Source: Polynucleobacter sp. VK25
GTDB taxonomy: Bacteria > Pseudomonadota > Gammaproteobacteria > Burkholderiales > Burkholderiaceae
DNA: 64,000 nucleotides
Reading direction: 5' to 3'
NCBI RefSeq assembly: GCF_018687355.1
Contig: NZ_CP061288.1
Coordinates: 1,684,144 to 1,748,143 of the forward strand
Every line of letters begins with the position of its first letter. Positions within the stretch are counted from its first letter, which is position 1. The notes beneath the pieces were generated by a model. The model saw only the letters and a list, made by a program, of their open reading frames with translations. It had not been told where the DNA came from and did no database searches. Shown here piece by piece: positions 20,113 through 35,058 of the stretch. The translations under genes were made by a program, and so were the position numbers.

Positions 20113-20834
20113 ATTCCATTGTTGTAAATCTGATGCAAGTCAGACAGCGAATTGAACTTGCTGCTTTAGCAGCAAAACGTGAGCCTGAAGAAATTGAACT
20201 TCTAGCGGTTAGCAAAACCTTCCCGGCTGCAGCGGTTGAAGAAGCCATGCATTCAGGTCAATCCGCCTTTGGTGAAAACTATGTCCAAGAGGCAGTAGAA
20301 AAAATTGAGAAGTTAGCCAAGTTAAAGCCTTGGTTGACATGGCACTTTATCGGCCCACTCCAAAGCAATAAAACTAGAGAAGTAGCGCAACACTTCGACT
20401 GGGTTCATAGTGTAGATCGCCTCAAAATTGCAGAACGCCTATCAGCTCAAAGGGGTGAATTTCCTGATTTACCGCCTTTAATGGTTTGCGCACAAATCAA
20501 TGTGAGTGAAGAAGACAGTAAAAGCGGGGTTTCCTTCGCTGAAGTCGAAGAGCTTTGCAACACCATCACCTCTCTACCAAACCTGGTTCTACGTGGATTG
20601 ATGGCTATTCCTGCGCCCAATCCAGATCCCATCAAACAACGCCAGGCTTTTGCAGCCGTACAAGATTGTTTTAAGAAAATTCAGGTAGCGCACGCCACTG
20701 AACTGGGATACCAATTTTTTGACACTCTATCGATGGGGATGTCAGATGATTTAGAGGCTGCAATTGCCGAAGGTAGCACTATTGTTCGTGTTGGCACCGC
20801 CATTTTTGGGAAGCGCGATAAGATTAGCAAATGA
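20109..20834 (+). CDS. yggS: YggS family pyridoxal-phosphate homeostasis protein
   Basis: A single-domain alanine-racemase-fold protein that binds pyridoxal 5'-phosphate and keeps its free level balanced; no enzymatic activity is established for the family. The 241 residues include LLAVSKTFPA, in which Lys36 is the PLP-binding lysine, then GENYVQEA, WHFIGPLQSNK and the C-terminal LSMGMSDDLEAAI phosphate-binding region. It overlaps glcF upstream and proC downstream by 4 bp each. yggS-proC is a very widespread pair; the fusion to the glc operon is local. Confidence 0.95.
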   Translation: MNSIVVNLMQVRQRIELAALAAKREPEEIELLAVSKTFPAAAVEEAMHSGQSAFGENYVQEAVEKIEKLAKLKPWLTWHFIGPLQSNKTREVAQHFDWVHSVDRLKIAERLSAQRGEFPDLPPLMVCAQINVSEEDSKSGVSFAEVEELCNTITSLPNLVLRGLMAIPAPNPDPIKQRQAFAAVQDCFKKIQVAHATELGYQFFDTLSMGMSDDLEAAIAEGSTIVRVGTAIFGKRDKISK

Positions 20835-21700
20835 GCATAAATAAAACCGCACAAAACAATAGCAACGCCCACATCACTTTCATTGGCGGCGGCAATATGG
20901 GGCGCGCCCTGATCAGCGGCCTACTTGCTAACGGATTTGAACCCAGTCAAATTTCAGTTGTAGAGGCGAACGCTGCAACCGCCCTAAAGTTACATGAAGA
21001 TTTTGGCGTGCAAGGTATTGCCGCACTAGAGCAAATCGCTTTTGACTTCTCTAAAAATAATGTTGTTGTCATGGCAATTAAGCCGCAAGACTTTAATGTT
21101 GTTGCCAAAGGCTTGGCAGCCAAGCTCAAACACGCCACTGCACCTGGCCCACTCATTCTGAGCATCGCTGCTGGCATTCGCTTAAAAGACATGAGCCGCT
21201 GGTTGGATCACACACGCTGTGTACGTGCCATGCCAAATACACCAGCCTTAATTGGCAAAGGTATTACTGGTCTCTTTGCAGATACTGCTGTGAATCAATC
21301 AGACCGCGCATTAGCTGAAACGATTTGTCATGCTGTGGGTCAAGCAGTTTGGGTTCAAGAAGAAAAACTCATGGATGCAGTCACTGCCGTTTCAGGTAGC
21401 GGCCCTGCTTATGTCTTTGCATTTCTTGAGGCAATGCAGTCTGCTGGCGAGAAACTGGGGCTTGATACAGCGACAGCACGCAAACTGGCCTATGCAACAC
21501 TTGAAGGTGCTACACAGCTAGCCCACAATTCCGATGAGCATGCTGGTGTCTTACGTGAAAGAGTGACCTCGAAGGGCGGCACAACTGCAGCTGCATTAGA
21601 TGTCATGAAGCAGCAGGGTTGGCATGAGATCCTAGAAAAAGCAATTGATGCAGCAAGCCAACGTGGTAAAGCTATGGGTGATGAACTCGGCAAGAGTTAA
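20831..21700 (+). CDS. proC: Pyrroline-5-carboxylate reductase
   Basis: Reduces pyrroline-5-carboxylate to proline with NAD(P)H. In 289 residues it shows the Rossmann dinucleotide motif FIGGGNMG (17-24), the conserved RAMPNTPALIGKG segment and the ProC signature SGSGPAYVFAF followed by TSKGGTTAAALDVM near the C-terminus. It begins 4 bp inside the end of yggS and is convergent with ubiA, with 12 bp between and no evident terminator. Confidence 0.96.
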   Translation: MSINKTAQNNSNAHITFIGGGNMGRALISGLLANGFEPSQISVVEANAATALKLHEDFGVQGIAALEQIAFDFSKNNVVVMAIKPQDFNVVAKGLAAKLKHATAPGPLILSIAAGIRLKDMSRWLDHTRCVRAMPNTPALIGKGITGLFADTAVNQSDRALAETICHAVGQAVWVQEEKLMDAVTAVSGSGPAYVFAFLEAMQSAGEKLGLDTATARKLAYATLEGATQLAHNSDEHAGVLRERVTSKGGTTAAALDVMKQQGWHEILEKAIDAASQRGKAMGDELGKS

Positions 21701-21712
21701 GCGGTCGGTTGT

Positions 21713-22576
21713 CTAGTGAACTGCTAGCCCCAATACAATCCCAAGAAATAAAAACCCGCCTAGCCAGTTGTTGTGGCGAAAAGCCTTAAAGCAACTATCT
21801 CTATTACGAGTAGACACCAACTTGAGGTGGTAGATTGCGCAAGCTAATGCTGCGAACCAGCCCAACAAAAAATAATTACTTAAGTTAGCTAACTGCGCCA
21901 CCCATAACTGACTCAGAAAAAGCATCCCATAGCTTATTGCAATAGCAACGACATCGTATTGACCGAAAGTAATCGCCGAAGTTCTCAGACCTAGGCGACG
22001 ATCATCATCGCGGTCGACCATGGCATAAGCAGTGTCATAGGCTATTGCCCAAAAGATATTGCCAATAAATAAGCACCAAGCCTCTAGGGGAACAAAATCC
22101 AGAATCGCCGCGTATGCCATGGGGATGCCAAAGCCAAAAGCAATGCCCAGGACTGCTTGGGGCATTGCAAAAAAGCGTTTGGTGAATGGGTAGATAAACG
22201 CTACTAGCAGAGCAAGTACTGACAGTTGCTTTGTAAATGCGTTCAAGGGCTGGATCAGTAAAAAAGCCATGAAAGCCAGTACACCAGCAACTGCCACTGC
22301 CTCCTTACCCGAAATCTTTCCACTCGTTACTGGACGACCTTGCGTTCTTTTGACATGACGATCAAAGTCACGATCAGCATAGTCATTGATTGCACATCCA
22401 GCGCTGCGCATCAAAAACGTACCTGCGACAAATATCAGCAAAATAGATAAATCAGGCACCCCACTACTTGCCAACCACAGCGCCCAAAGTGTCGGCCACA
22501 AAAGCAACAGCGTGCCAATAGGTTTATCTAACCTAATTAAATACCCGTAAGCAATAAAGCGCTCTTTTAAACTCAT
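21713..22576 (-). CDS. ubiA: 4-hydroxybenzoate polyprenyltransferase
   Basis: Prenylates 4-hydroxybenzoate, the first membrane step of ubiquinone synthesis, in the inner membrane. The 287-residue protein is very hydrophobic with about eight to nine membrane segments. It has both Asp-rich motifs: NDYADRDFD (64-72), which binds Mg-diphosphate, and [12 protein letters not shown] in the second half. It lies 10 bp downstream of recG on the same strand. No chorismate lyase gene (ubiC) is next to it. Confidence 0.95.
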   Translation of the reverse strand: MSLKERFIAYGYLIRLDKPIGTLLLLWPTLWALWLASSGVPDLSILLIFVAGTFLMRSAGCAINDYADRDFDRHVKRTQGRPVTSGKISGKEAVAVAGVLAFMAFLLIQPLNAFTKQLSVLALLVAFIYPFTKRFFAMPQAVLGIAFGFGIPMAYAAILDFVPLEAWCLFIGNIFWAIAYDTAYAMVDRDDDRRLGLRTSAITFGQYDVVAIAISYGMLFLSQLWVAQLANLSNYFLLGWFAALACAIYHLKLVSTRNRDSCFKAFRHNNWLGGFLFLGIVLGLAVH

Positions 22577-22586
22577 GATGTGATTA

Positions 22587-24674
22587 TCAAGCTTTTAGAA
22601 ACTCCGCACGAGATCCAAGCCAACGTTCCAAATGGCGCTCTACCAGATCTGCATGCTCGACGAGCAATCGATCAGCCGCCTGTTGAGCAAGCTCAATCAA
22701 CCAAGCGTCTCGCTGTAGATCAACAAAGCGCAACATAGCATCACCAGATTGCTTGGCGCCAAGTAATTCGCCAGGACCACGTAGAGATAAATCGCGTTCA
22801 GCAATCACAAACCCATCTGAAGTCTCACGTAAGGTTTGCAAACGTTCCTTAGCAGCCATTGAGAGAGGTTCGGCATACATCAAAATACACACCGAATCTG
22901 CAGAGCCTCTGCCTACCCGCCCTCGCAGTTGATGAATCTGGGCATATCCAAAGCGCTCAGCGTGCTCGATCACCATCAGCGCTGCATTGGGTACATCGAC
23001 ACCAACCTCAATCACCGTGGTGGCAACTAGGAGCTGGATCTCGTTTGCTTTAAAGGCAGCCATGACAGCCGCTTTTTCTTCTGCCTTGAGTCTGCCATGC
23101 ACCAATCCGACCTTAAAGTCGGGCAGCGCTTGTGTGAGCTGCTCAAAACTCTCGACTGCGGTTTGCAGCTGAAGTGCCTCAGACTCTTCAATCAAGGGAC
23201 AAACCCAGTAAGCCTGCAACCCTTTTGATAGCCAACTTTGCAAACCACCAATCACCTCATCACGGCGACTGGCTTTCACTACTTTAGTGGCAATCGGTTT
23301 ACGCCCTGGGGGTAACTCATCAATGACAGAAACATCCAAGTCAGCGTAATAAGTCATCGCCAATGTTCGAGGAATAGGCGTAGCTGACATCATCAACTGA
23401 TGACAGTAAAACAATTCCGAGCCAACACGTTGCTGAATCTCAAGTCGCTGCCTAACGCCAAAGCGATGTTGCTCATCAATGACTGCGAGACCTAACCTAG
23501 CAAAACTGACGCTCTCCTGAATCAAAGCATGCGTACCAATAATAAGTTGGGCTTGGCCATTCTCAATCACCTCTTGTGCCAGTCTTTTTTCTTTGACTTT
23601 TAAGCTACCAGATAGCCAGGCGATTTTTACTCCTAAAGGCTCGAACCACTCTTTCATTTTGAGATAGTGCTGCTCGGCCAAGATCTCGGTAGGCGCCATG
23701 ATGGCCGCTTGATAACCGTGATCCATTACTCGGGCGGCAGCCAAGGCAGCCACTACAGTCTTGCCACTACCCACATCCCCCTGCAGAAGGCGGTTCATCG
23801 GAAAAGATTTAGAGAGGTCATTACTAATTTCTGACCAAACACGCTCTTGTGCACTTGTTAATTTAAAGGGTAGGACTTTCAGCAAGCCATCTTCAAAACT
23901 GGACGTTTTATTTTTATCCCTACTCCCATCACTCATTCTTGCAAAGCTTGGCGCATGTCGCTCACGACGAATTGCATGCGCTCTCTTTAAAGAAATTTGT
24001 TGCGCTAACAACTCCTCAAATTGCACTCTGCGCCACGCAGGATGAGTGCGCTCTAGTAGTGATTGGGTATTAGCGTCAGCAGGCGGTTGATGCAGATAAG
24101 TAATGGCTGCTTGTAAATTTGGCCAGTCATTACTCGGCAATAACTCCGCTATCAATTTTTTAGGCAAGAACTCCGCCAAGCTATCTTGCAGACTGGGGTC
24201 ATGCAAAGCTTTTGTCACTGCTTTACGAATAATGGTTTGTGATACGCCAACGCTGGCTGGATAGACTGGAGTCAGACTAGCTGGCAGTGGAGCATCTGGC
24301 GCTAAAGCTCGCACAGTCGGGTGCACCATTTCTGGACCCTGAAAACCTTCTCGCACTTCACCGCGTACTCGAATATTGACCCCGACCGCCATCTGCTTTT
24401 GCTGGCTTGGATAGAAATTCAGAAAGCGGAGGTTTAAGGTTTCAGTCTCATCCTCAATGGTGACGACCATTTGTCTTCTCGGCCGAAATAAGACCTGATT
24501 ACGGATGACTACACCCTGGGTCTGGGCTGAGTTAAATCGACCCTGAGCAATGGCCTCCTCGATGGTTAACAACTCAGTCTCATCCTCATAGCGGGATGGT
24601 AAGTGCAAAGCAAGGGCCATAGGGCTGTCTAAACCCATCTTTTGGAGTGTGCTTGGCGCTTGTTTAGTAGTCAT
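22587..24674 (-). CDS. recG: ATP-dependent DNA helicase RecG
   Basis: Remodels stalled replication forks and branched recombination intermediates. In 695 residues it has the N-terminal OB-fold wedge domain (about 50-150), Walker A GDVGSGKT (299-306), the DEQH box with FRH/RF context [11 protein letters not shown] (401-411), and the C-terminal helicase motifs including QLRGRVGRG. The wedge domain is somewhat shorter at the N-terminus than in Gram-positive RecG, but the total length equals E. coli RecG (693). It is divergent from queA with 30 bp between starts. Confidence 0.96.
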   Translation of the reverse strand: MTTKQAPSTLQKMGLDSPMALALHLPSRYEDETELLTIEEAIAQGRFNSAQTQGVVIRNQVLFRPRRQMVVTIEDETETLNLRFLNFYPSQQKQMAVGVNIRVRGEVREGFQGPEMVHPTVRALAPDAPLPASLTPVYPASVGVSQTIIRKAVTKALHDPSLQDSLAEFLPKKLIAELLPSNDWPNLQAAITYLHQPPADANTQSLLERTHPAWRRVQFEELLAQQISLKRAHAIRRERHAPSFARMSDGSRDKNKTSSFEDGLLKVLPFKLTSAQERVWSEISNDLSKSFPMNRLLQGDVGSGKTVVAALAAARVMDHGYQAAIMAPTEILAEQHYLKMKEWFEPLGVKIAWLSGSLKVKEKRLAQEVIENGQAQLIIGTHALIQESVSFARLGLAVIDEQHRFGVRQRLEIQQRVGSELFYCHQLMMSATPIPRTLAMTYYADLDVSVIDELPPGRKPIATKVVKASRRDEVIGGLQSWLSKGLQAYWVCPLIEESEALQLQTAVESFEQLTQALPDFKVGLVHGRLKAEEKAAVMAAFKANEIQLLVATTVIEVGVDVPNAALMVIEHAERFGYAQIHQLRGRVGRGSADSVCILMYAEPLSMAAKERLQTLRETSDGFVIAERDLSLRGPGELLGAKQSGDAMLRFVDLQRDAWLIELAQQAADRLLVEHADLVERHLERWLGSRAEFLKA

Positions 24675-24704
24675 CGTTAAAATCTAATACCTGATGGTAA
24701 TGCT

Positions 24705-26905
<2,201 letters not shown>

Positions 26906-26975
26906 TAGCCCTACAGGAGGCAAAACCCCCTGCAAATCACCTTCAAAGCCCCACACAGTTTAGAATTGCGGGTTA

Positions 26976-26996
26976 CGGCCTCAGGTTTACAGGCCG
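26976..26996 (+). other. Inverted repeat in the yajC leader
   Basis: CGGCCT (26976-26981) and AGGCCG (26991-26996) can form a 6-bp stem with a 9-base loop, followed by AAAAA rather than T, so it is not a terminator on this strand. It lies 43 bases before the yajC start and may be part of the leader of the yajC-secD-secF transcript. Confidence 0.4.
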
Positions 26997-27039
26997 AAAA
27001 ACAAGGCAGTTTTTAATTGGTAATTAACGGAGGTTTTGT

Positions 27040-27366
27040 ATGTGGATTAGTAACGCTTTTGCCCAAGCTCCTGCAGCGGGCGCAGATTCTGGTGGCTTGA
27101 TGAGCTTCCTTCCTTTGGTTCTGATGTTTGCAGTGTTGTATTTCATCATGATTCGCCCACAAATGAAGCGTCAAAAAGAAACTAAAGCAATGCTTGAGTC
27201 ATTAGGCGTTGGCGATGAAGTGGTTACGGTTGGCGGCATCATGGGCAAAGTAACAGCGCTCAAAGATCAAGTGGTTACCGTTGAAATTTCTGCAGGCACT
27301 GAAGTACAGCTGCAAAAAGGCGCTATCACAACGGTATTGCCAAAAGGCACACTGAAGTCTGCTTAA
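27040..27366 (+). CDS. yajC: Preprotein translocase subunit YajC
   Basis: Small inner-membrane subunit of the SecDF-YajC accessory complex. The 108 residues contain one membrane segment (FLPLVLMFAVLYFIMIRP, about 24-42) followed by QMKRQKETKAMLESL and GDEVVTVGGIMGKV, the YajC signature. A strong Shine-Dalgarno sequence (ACGGAGG) precedes the ATG. It heads the yajC-secD-secF operon downstream of tgt. Confidence 0.96.
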   Translation: MWISNAFAQAPAAGADSGGLMSFLPLVLMFAVLYFIMIRPQMKRQKETKAMLESLGVGDEVVTVGGIMGKVTALKDQVVTVEISAGTEVQLQKGAITTVLPKGTLKSA

Positions 27367-27404
27367 CGCATTTGCTTAATACGTCTTACTAAAAGTATCT
27401 CAAT

Positions 27405-29264
27405 ATGAATCGCTACCCTCTCTGGAAATATCTAGTCATCGCCGTTGCATTACTAATCGGCGGACTATATTCATTACCCAATTTCTATGGTGAGGCTCCA
27501 GCGGTTCAAGTCTCGTCTGCCAAACCAACCATTAAGGTTGATTTGGCAACGCAGTCTCGTGTCGAAAAAATTCTGACTGAGGCCAACATTAATAACACCG
27601 GCATTTTCTTTGAAGTTGCCGGCAATGTAGGCTCCATCAAAGTTCGTTTTGATAATACGGACATTCAATTACGCGCTCGCGATCTTTTGCAGCAAAAATT
27701 GAACGTTGATCAAAATGATCCTAACTACACCGTTGCATTAAATTTACTTTCCAATACCCCGGGATGGCTAAATGCAATGAATGCATTGCCAATGCCTTTA
27801 GGTCTCGACCTGCGTGGTGGCGTGTACTTCCTATTGCAGGTGGATATGAAGGGTGCTGTTCAGAAGAAGGTTACTTCTTTAGCAACCGATATTCGTAGTC
27901 AATTGCGCGATAAGAGCATTCGTCATCAAGGTATTGAGCGTGGCCCTGATTTCATCTCCATTAATTTTGGCAGTACAGCTGACGCTGAAGCAGCCCGTAC
28001 AGTATTGATGACTGCTCAACCAGAGCTGATTTGGCAAGTGAAGCCTACTGGTCTTTCGCCAAAAGTGGTTGGTGAATTTAAGCCAACCGCATTAAAAGAA
28101 ATTCAAGACAACGCAGTTAAACAAAACATCATCACCTTAAATAAACGTGTGAACGAATTGGCTGTTAAAGAGCCAGTGATTCAGCAACAAGGTGCCGAGC
28201 GAATCGTCGTGCAATTACCAGGCGTTCAAGATACGGCCCGTGCGAAAGACATTATTGGCCGCACAGCCACACTCGAAGCTCGCTTAGCTGACCCGCTTAT
28301 CTCGGCAATTCCTTTGGGTGAAATACCTCCTCCAGGCATGGATACCTTCCGCTTTGGTGAAAACCGATTAGGCGTATTTAAAAAGTCCGTGATTTTCAGT
28401 GGTGACCGCATTACTGATGCCAGCGCTGGCTTTGACCAAAACCAACGTCCTGCCGTAAACATCTCGCTGGATGCTGCTGGCGGCCGCGTCATGCAAGAAG
28501 TAACTCGTGAAAACATTGGCAAGCCAATGGGTATGATCTTGTTTGAAAAAGGCAAGGGCGAAGTACTCACTATTGCCACTATTCAAAGTGAATTTGGCTC
28601 TAAGTTCCAAATCACAGGTCAACCCACCACTGAGAGCGCTAATGACTTGGCGCTTCTCTTGCGCGCAGGCTCGTTAGCAGCGCCAATGGAAATCATCGAA
28701 GAGCGCACTATCGGACCAAGCTTAGGCGCAGAAAATATTGAAAAGGGTTTCAAGTCCTTGCTGATTGGTTTTACTGCTATCTCTATTTTTATGGTGGCGT
28801 ACTACTTACTATTTGGCACTTTCTCTGTTGTCGCCTTGGCAGTCAACTTGCTATTGCTGATCTCAGTACTCTCCATGTTGCAGGCTACGCTCACCTTGCC
28901 AGGTATCGCAGCGATGGCCTTAGCTCTCGGTATGGCGATTGACTCCAACGTATTGATTAACGAACGTATTCGTGAAGAGTTACGCAATGGCGCAGCACCG
29001 CAAACGGCCATTGCCGTCGGTTTCGATAAAGCTTGGGCGACGATTTTGGATTCAAACGTGACTACTTTGATTGCTGGTCTCGCACTATTAGCGTTTGGTT
29101 CTGGTCCGATTAAAGGCTTCGCAGTAGTTCACTGCTTAGGCATTCTGACTTCAATGTTCTCGGCTGTCTTCTTCTCACGTGGCCTTGTTAACCTCTGGTA
29201 CGGCAGACATAAGAAGATTCAAAAACTCGCTATCGGCCAAGTTTGGCGCCCACAGGAGAAATAA
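27405..29264 (+). CDS. secD: Protein translocase subunit SecD
   Basis: RND-type membrane protein that uses the proton gradient to pull exported proteins out of the SecYEG channel. In 619 residues (E. coli 615) there is one N-terminal membrane segment, a large periplasmic domain containing LGLDLRGGVYFLLQVD (about 132-148), and five C-terminal membrane segments with the conserved LALGMAIDSNVLINERIREE. It lies 38 bp after yajC and 3 bp before secF. Confidence 0.97.
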   Translation: MNRYPLWKYLVIAVALLIGGLYSLPNFYGEAPAVQVSSAKPTIKVDLATQSRVEKILTEANINNTGIFFEVAGNVGSIKVRFDNTDIQLRARDLLQQKLNVDQNDPNYTVALNLLSNTPGWLNAMNALPMPLGLDLRGGVYFLLQVDMKGAVQKKVTSLATDIRSQLRDKSIRHQGIERGPDFISINFGSTADAEAARTVLMTAQPELIWQVKPTGLSPKVVGEFKPTALKEIQDNAVKQNIITLNKRVNELAVKEPVIQQQGAERIVVQLPGVQDTARAKDIIGRTATLEARLADPLISAIPLGEIPPPGMDTFRFGENRLGVFKKSVIFSGDRITDASAGFDQNQRPAVNISLDAAGGRVMQEVTRENIGKPMGMILFEKGKGEVLTIATIQSEFGSKFQITGQPTTESANDLALLLRAGSLAAPMEIIEERTIGPSLGAENIEKGFKSLLIGFTAISIFMVAYYLLFGTFSVVALAVNLLLLISVLSMLQATLTLPGIAAMALALGMAIDSNVLINERIREELRNGAAPQTAIAVGFDKAWATILDSNVTTLIAGLALLAFGSGPIKGFAVVHCLGILTSMFSAVFFSRGLVNLWYGRHKKIQKLAIGQVWRPQEK

Positions 29265-29267
29265 GCC

Positions 29268-30242
29268 ATGGAATTTTTCCGGATCAAAAAAGATATCCCC
29301 TTTATGCGCCATGCATTGGTGCTTAATGCGATTTCCTTAATTACCTTCTTAGCAGCAGTCTTCTTCCTCTGGCATAACGGCCTACACCTCTCCATCGAAT
29401 TTACTGGTGGCACGGTGATGGAAGTTAGCTATCCACAGACTGCGCCATTGGACTCCATCCGCACTAAGGTTGAGAAGCTTGGTTACGCAGATACCCAAAT
29501 CCAGAACTTTGGCAGCTCACGCGATGTAATGATTCGTCTGCCTTTACAAAAGGATGCTGAAGGCAAGCTGATTTCCTCGGCCGATCAAAGTTCTGCAGTG
29601 ATGCAGGTGCTTGATCCGGCCGCAACTGGTGCTAAGCTCCAGCGCGTTGAATTTGTCGGCCCACAGGTTGGACGTGAATTAGCCATGGATGGTTTGATGG
29701 CATTGCTATTTGTCATCATTGGCATCGTGGTTTACCTCTCGTTCCGCTTTGAGTGGAAGTTTGCAGTTGCAGGCATCATCGCGAACTTGCATGACATCGT
29801 GATCATTCTAGGTTTCTTCGCATTTTTCCAATGGGAGTTCTCACTCTCTGTATTGGCAGCAGTCCTTGCAGTTCTGGGCTACTCCGTCAATGAATCCGTG
29901 GTGATCTTTGACCGTATTCGCGAAAACTTCCGCAAGTATCGCAAGATGAATACCCGTGAAATCATTGATAACGCAATCACCAGCACCATTAGCCGCACCG
30001 TAATTACTCACGGCAGTACTGAGATGATGGTTTTAGCAATGCTCATTTTCGGCGGCCCAACCCTCTTCTATTTCGCCTTAGCACTGACTATTGGTATTTT
30101 GTTTGGTATTTACTCTTCAGTGTTCGTGGCTGCGGCATTAGCCATGTGGCTTGGTGTTACTCGTGAAGATTTAGTCAAGGGTGACAAAAAGCCTGATGAC
30201 GAAGCTCGCAAAGACGACCCTAACTACGGGGCAACGGTTTAA
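29268..30242 (+). CDS. secF: Protein translocase subunit SecF
   Basis: Partner of SecD in the inner membrane. The 324 residues show an N-terminal membrane segment, the periplasmic SIEFTGGTVMEV motif (about 43-55), and the membrane block with LGYSVNESVVIFDRIREN. The C-terminus is a charged cytoplasmic tail (KGDKKPDDEARKDD). It is convergent with waaA, with a single base between the two stop codons and no room for a separate terminator. Confidence 0.97.
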   Translation: MEFFRIKKDIPFMRHALVLNAISLITFLAAVFFLWHNGLHLSIEFTGGTVMEVSYPQTAPLDSIRTKVEKLGYADTQIQNFGSSRDVMIRLPLQKDAEGKLISSADQSSAVMQVLDPAATGAKLQRVEFVGPQVGRELAMDGLMALLFVIIGIVVYLSFRFEWKFAVAGIIANLHDIVIILGFFAFFQWEFSLSVLAAVLAVLGYSVNESVVIFDRIRENFRKYRKMNTREIIDNAITSTISRTVITHGSTEMMVLAMLIFGGPTLFYFALALTIGILFGIYSSVFVAAALAMWLGVTREDLVKGDKKPDDEARKDDPNYGATV

Positions 30243-30243
30243 A

Positions 30244-33056
<2,813 letters not shown>

Positions 33057-33070
33057 CTATACTTGAGCCC

Positions 33071-33685
33071 ATGAAACTAATCGGATCCCTCACCAGCCCC
33101 TATGTACGTAAAGTACGCATTGTTTTTAACGAGAAAAAGGTCGATGTAGACCTCGAATTGGAGAATGTCTGGGCCGCAGACACCAAAATCGGCTCTATAA
33201 ACCCACTTGGGAAGGTCCCATGCCTAATTGCTGATGATGGAGAGGCCATTTATGACTCTCGCGTCATCGCCGAATATGCTGATGGCCTAAGCCCAGTAAG
33301 CAAGCTCATTCCAGCCGATAACCGCGAGCGTGCTGCTGTAAAAACCTGGGAAGCGCTAGCAGATGGAATTATGGATGCTGGCATTCTGGCTCGTTTAGAG
33401 CGGACTTTGCGCCCAGCAGAACAACAAAGCCAAACCTGGTATGACCGCCAAATGGGCAAAATCGATGCCGCCCTTCGTCAAATGTCCGAACAACTTGGTG
33501 GTAATGCTTGGTGTCATGGCAATCAAATGACTTTGGCAGATATCGCTGTCGGTTGCGCCATTGGATATTTACTGTTTCGCTTTCCAGAGGTGAAATGGCA
33601 AACGCAATATCCAAATTTAGATCGTCTGTATCAAAAATTATTACAGCGACCTTCTTTTATTGAAACCGAACCGCCAGCAGCTTAA
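33071..33685 (+). CDS. Glutathione S-transferase family protein
   Basis: A 204-residue cytosolic GST-fold protein. The N-terminal thioredoxin-like domain starts MKLIGSLTSPYVRKVRI and contains NPLGKVPCLI followed by the glutathione-binding YDSRVIAEY segment (Asp-Ser pair). The C-terminal all-helical domain has MTLADIAVGCAIGYL, the N-capping box. The ATG at 33071 fits the family; an upstream ATG would add 17 unrelated residues. The substrate is unknown. It resembles the YibF-type branch of small bacterial GSTs, but this is a weak judgement. It is divergent from purB and ends before a strong terminator. Confidence 0.9.
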   Translation: MKLIGSLTSPYVRKVRIVFNEKKVDVDLELENVWAADTKIGSINPLGKVPCLIADDGEAIYDSRVIAEYADGLSPVSKLIPADNRERAAVKTWEALADGIMDAGILARLERTLRPAEQQSQTWYDRQMGKIDAALRQMSEQLGGNAWCHGNQMTLADIAVGCAIGYLLFRFPEVKWQTQYPNLDRLYQKLLQRPSFIETEPPAA

Positions 33686-33713
33686 TGAATATTAATTAAC
33701 CAACTGTCTAAAT

Positions 33714-33746
33714 AAAAAATGCCAATCAAACTGATTGGCATTTTTG
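33714..33746 (+). terminator. Bidirectional rho-independent terminator between the GST gene and mnmA
   Basis: An 11-bp perfect stem (AATGCCAATCA / TGATTGGCATT) with a 3-base loop is flanked by an A-run on the left and a T-run on the right, so it works in both directions for these convergent genes. Confidence 0.9.
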
Positions 33747-33769
33747 CATCTGCTATTTGCTGATGAAAG

Positions 33770-34882
33770 TTACGCAGAAATAATTCCGCCACCCAAACAA
33801 ATATCTCCGTCATAGAGAACAGCAGATTGTCCCGGAGTTACAGCCCACTGCGCATCTGGAAAGCTCAAGTCAAAACACAGAGCCTCTTCGCCAGATCTTA
33901 GAGTACATGCAGAGTCTGCCTGACGATAGCGCGTCTTCGCTGAATAGTTTCCAGGTGTTGGTGCCACACCAGCAACCCAACTTGCGTCCATAGCAGCAAG
34001 CTTGTTAGCCAATAGCCACGGGTGTTCGTGGCCTTGCGCCACATACAGCGTGTTGTTCGGAACATCCTTACGCGCTACATACCAAGCATCACCATTGCCA
34101 TCTTGGCTGCCACCTAAACCTATACCTTTGCGTTGACCCAAGGTAAAGAACGCTAAGCCCATGTGCTCACCCACTGTCTTACCCTCTGGCGTCTTAATCG
34201 GACCTGGTACGCGTGGTAAATAACGATTCAAGAATTCTCTAAAAGGACGTTCGCCAATAAAACAAATTCCAGTTGAGTCTTTCTTTTTAGCATTGTGTAA
34301 ACCAATTTGCTCGGCAATTTTTCTCACTTCGGTCTTTGGAATTTCTCCGAGTGGAAACATTACATTTGCCAATTGTTGCTGCGTTAAGCGGTGCAAGAAG
34401 TAACTTTGATCTTTACTTGCATCAACTGCTTTTAATAACTGTACTTTTCCACCTTCATGACGAACGCGCGCATAGTGACCTGTTGCAATAGCATCGGCAC
34501 CCAAACTCATGGCGTGATCTAAGAAAGCTTTGAACTTAATCTCAGCGTTACATAAAACATCAGGATTTGGTGTTCGCCCTGCAGCGTATTCCCGCAAGAA
34601 ATCAGCAAATACACGCTCACGGTATTCGGCGGCAAAATTGACTGCTTCAACGTCAATTCCGATCATATCGGCTACCGAAACCACATCAAGCCAATCCTGA
34701 CGAGCTGAGCAGTACTCATCGTTGTCGTCATCCTCCCAATTTTTCATGAAAAGGCCAATAACTTCAAAGCCTTGCTCCTTGAGCATCCAGGCAGCAACCG
34801 ACGAATCTACCCCTCCAGACATGCCAATAACGACTTTCTTAGGCTGGGAGGGCGGGATTGAGGAAGAATTGAGCGGGATCAT
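33770..34882 (-). CDS. mnmA: tRNA-specific 2-thiouridylase MnmA
   Basis: Thiolates uridine 34 of Lys, Glu and Gln tRNAs. With the ATG at 34882 the protein is 370 residues (E. coli 368). It shows the PP-loop GMSGGVDSS (20-28) and both catalytic cysteines: Cys111 in [12 protein letters not shown] and Cys207 in [11 protein letters not shown]. An in-frame ATG 40 codons upstream would add a cysteine-containing hydrophobic leader not found in the family, so it was rejected. It is convergent with the GST gene and divergent from the transhydrogenase operon. Confidence 0.96.
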   Translation of the reverse strand: MIPLNSSSIPPSQPKKVVIGMSGGVDSSVAAWMLKEQGFEVIGLFMKNWEDDDNDEYCSARQDWLDVVSVADMIGIDVEAVNFAAEYRERVFADFLREYAAGRTPNPDVLCNAEIKFKAFLDHAMSLGADAIATGHYARVRHEGGKVQLLKAVDASKDQSYFLHRLTQQQLANVMFPLGEIPKTEVRKIAEQIGLHNAKKKDSTGICFIGERPFREFLNRYLPRVPGPIKTPEGKTVGEHMGLAFFTLGQRKGIGLGGSQDGNGDAWYVARKDVPNNTLYVAQGHEHPWLLANKLAAMDASWVAGVAPTPGNYSAKTRYRQADSACTLRSGEEALCFDLSFPDAQWAVTPGQSAVLYDGDICLGGGIISA

Positions 34883-35058
34883 CAAAAAATGCGAAAATTC
34901 AATATAAGCTTGCAGACCATATTGTAGAAGTCTTAGCCTAATTTCACAGGATTTTGGGCAAAAACCAAGCAAGAGGACTAAAGGGTAAGTAAATGGGCGC
35001 AATTAGCCCTATTTAACTAAAATAGATTTTTTATAAATTTTGCTTTTGGAGACATGCC

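Noticed and set aside
34883..35002. A 40-codon N-terminal extension of mnmA
   Set aside because: It adds sequence absent from the family, and the ATG at 34882 gives the usual 370 residues with normal spacing to the PP-loop.
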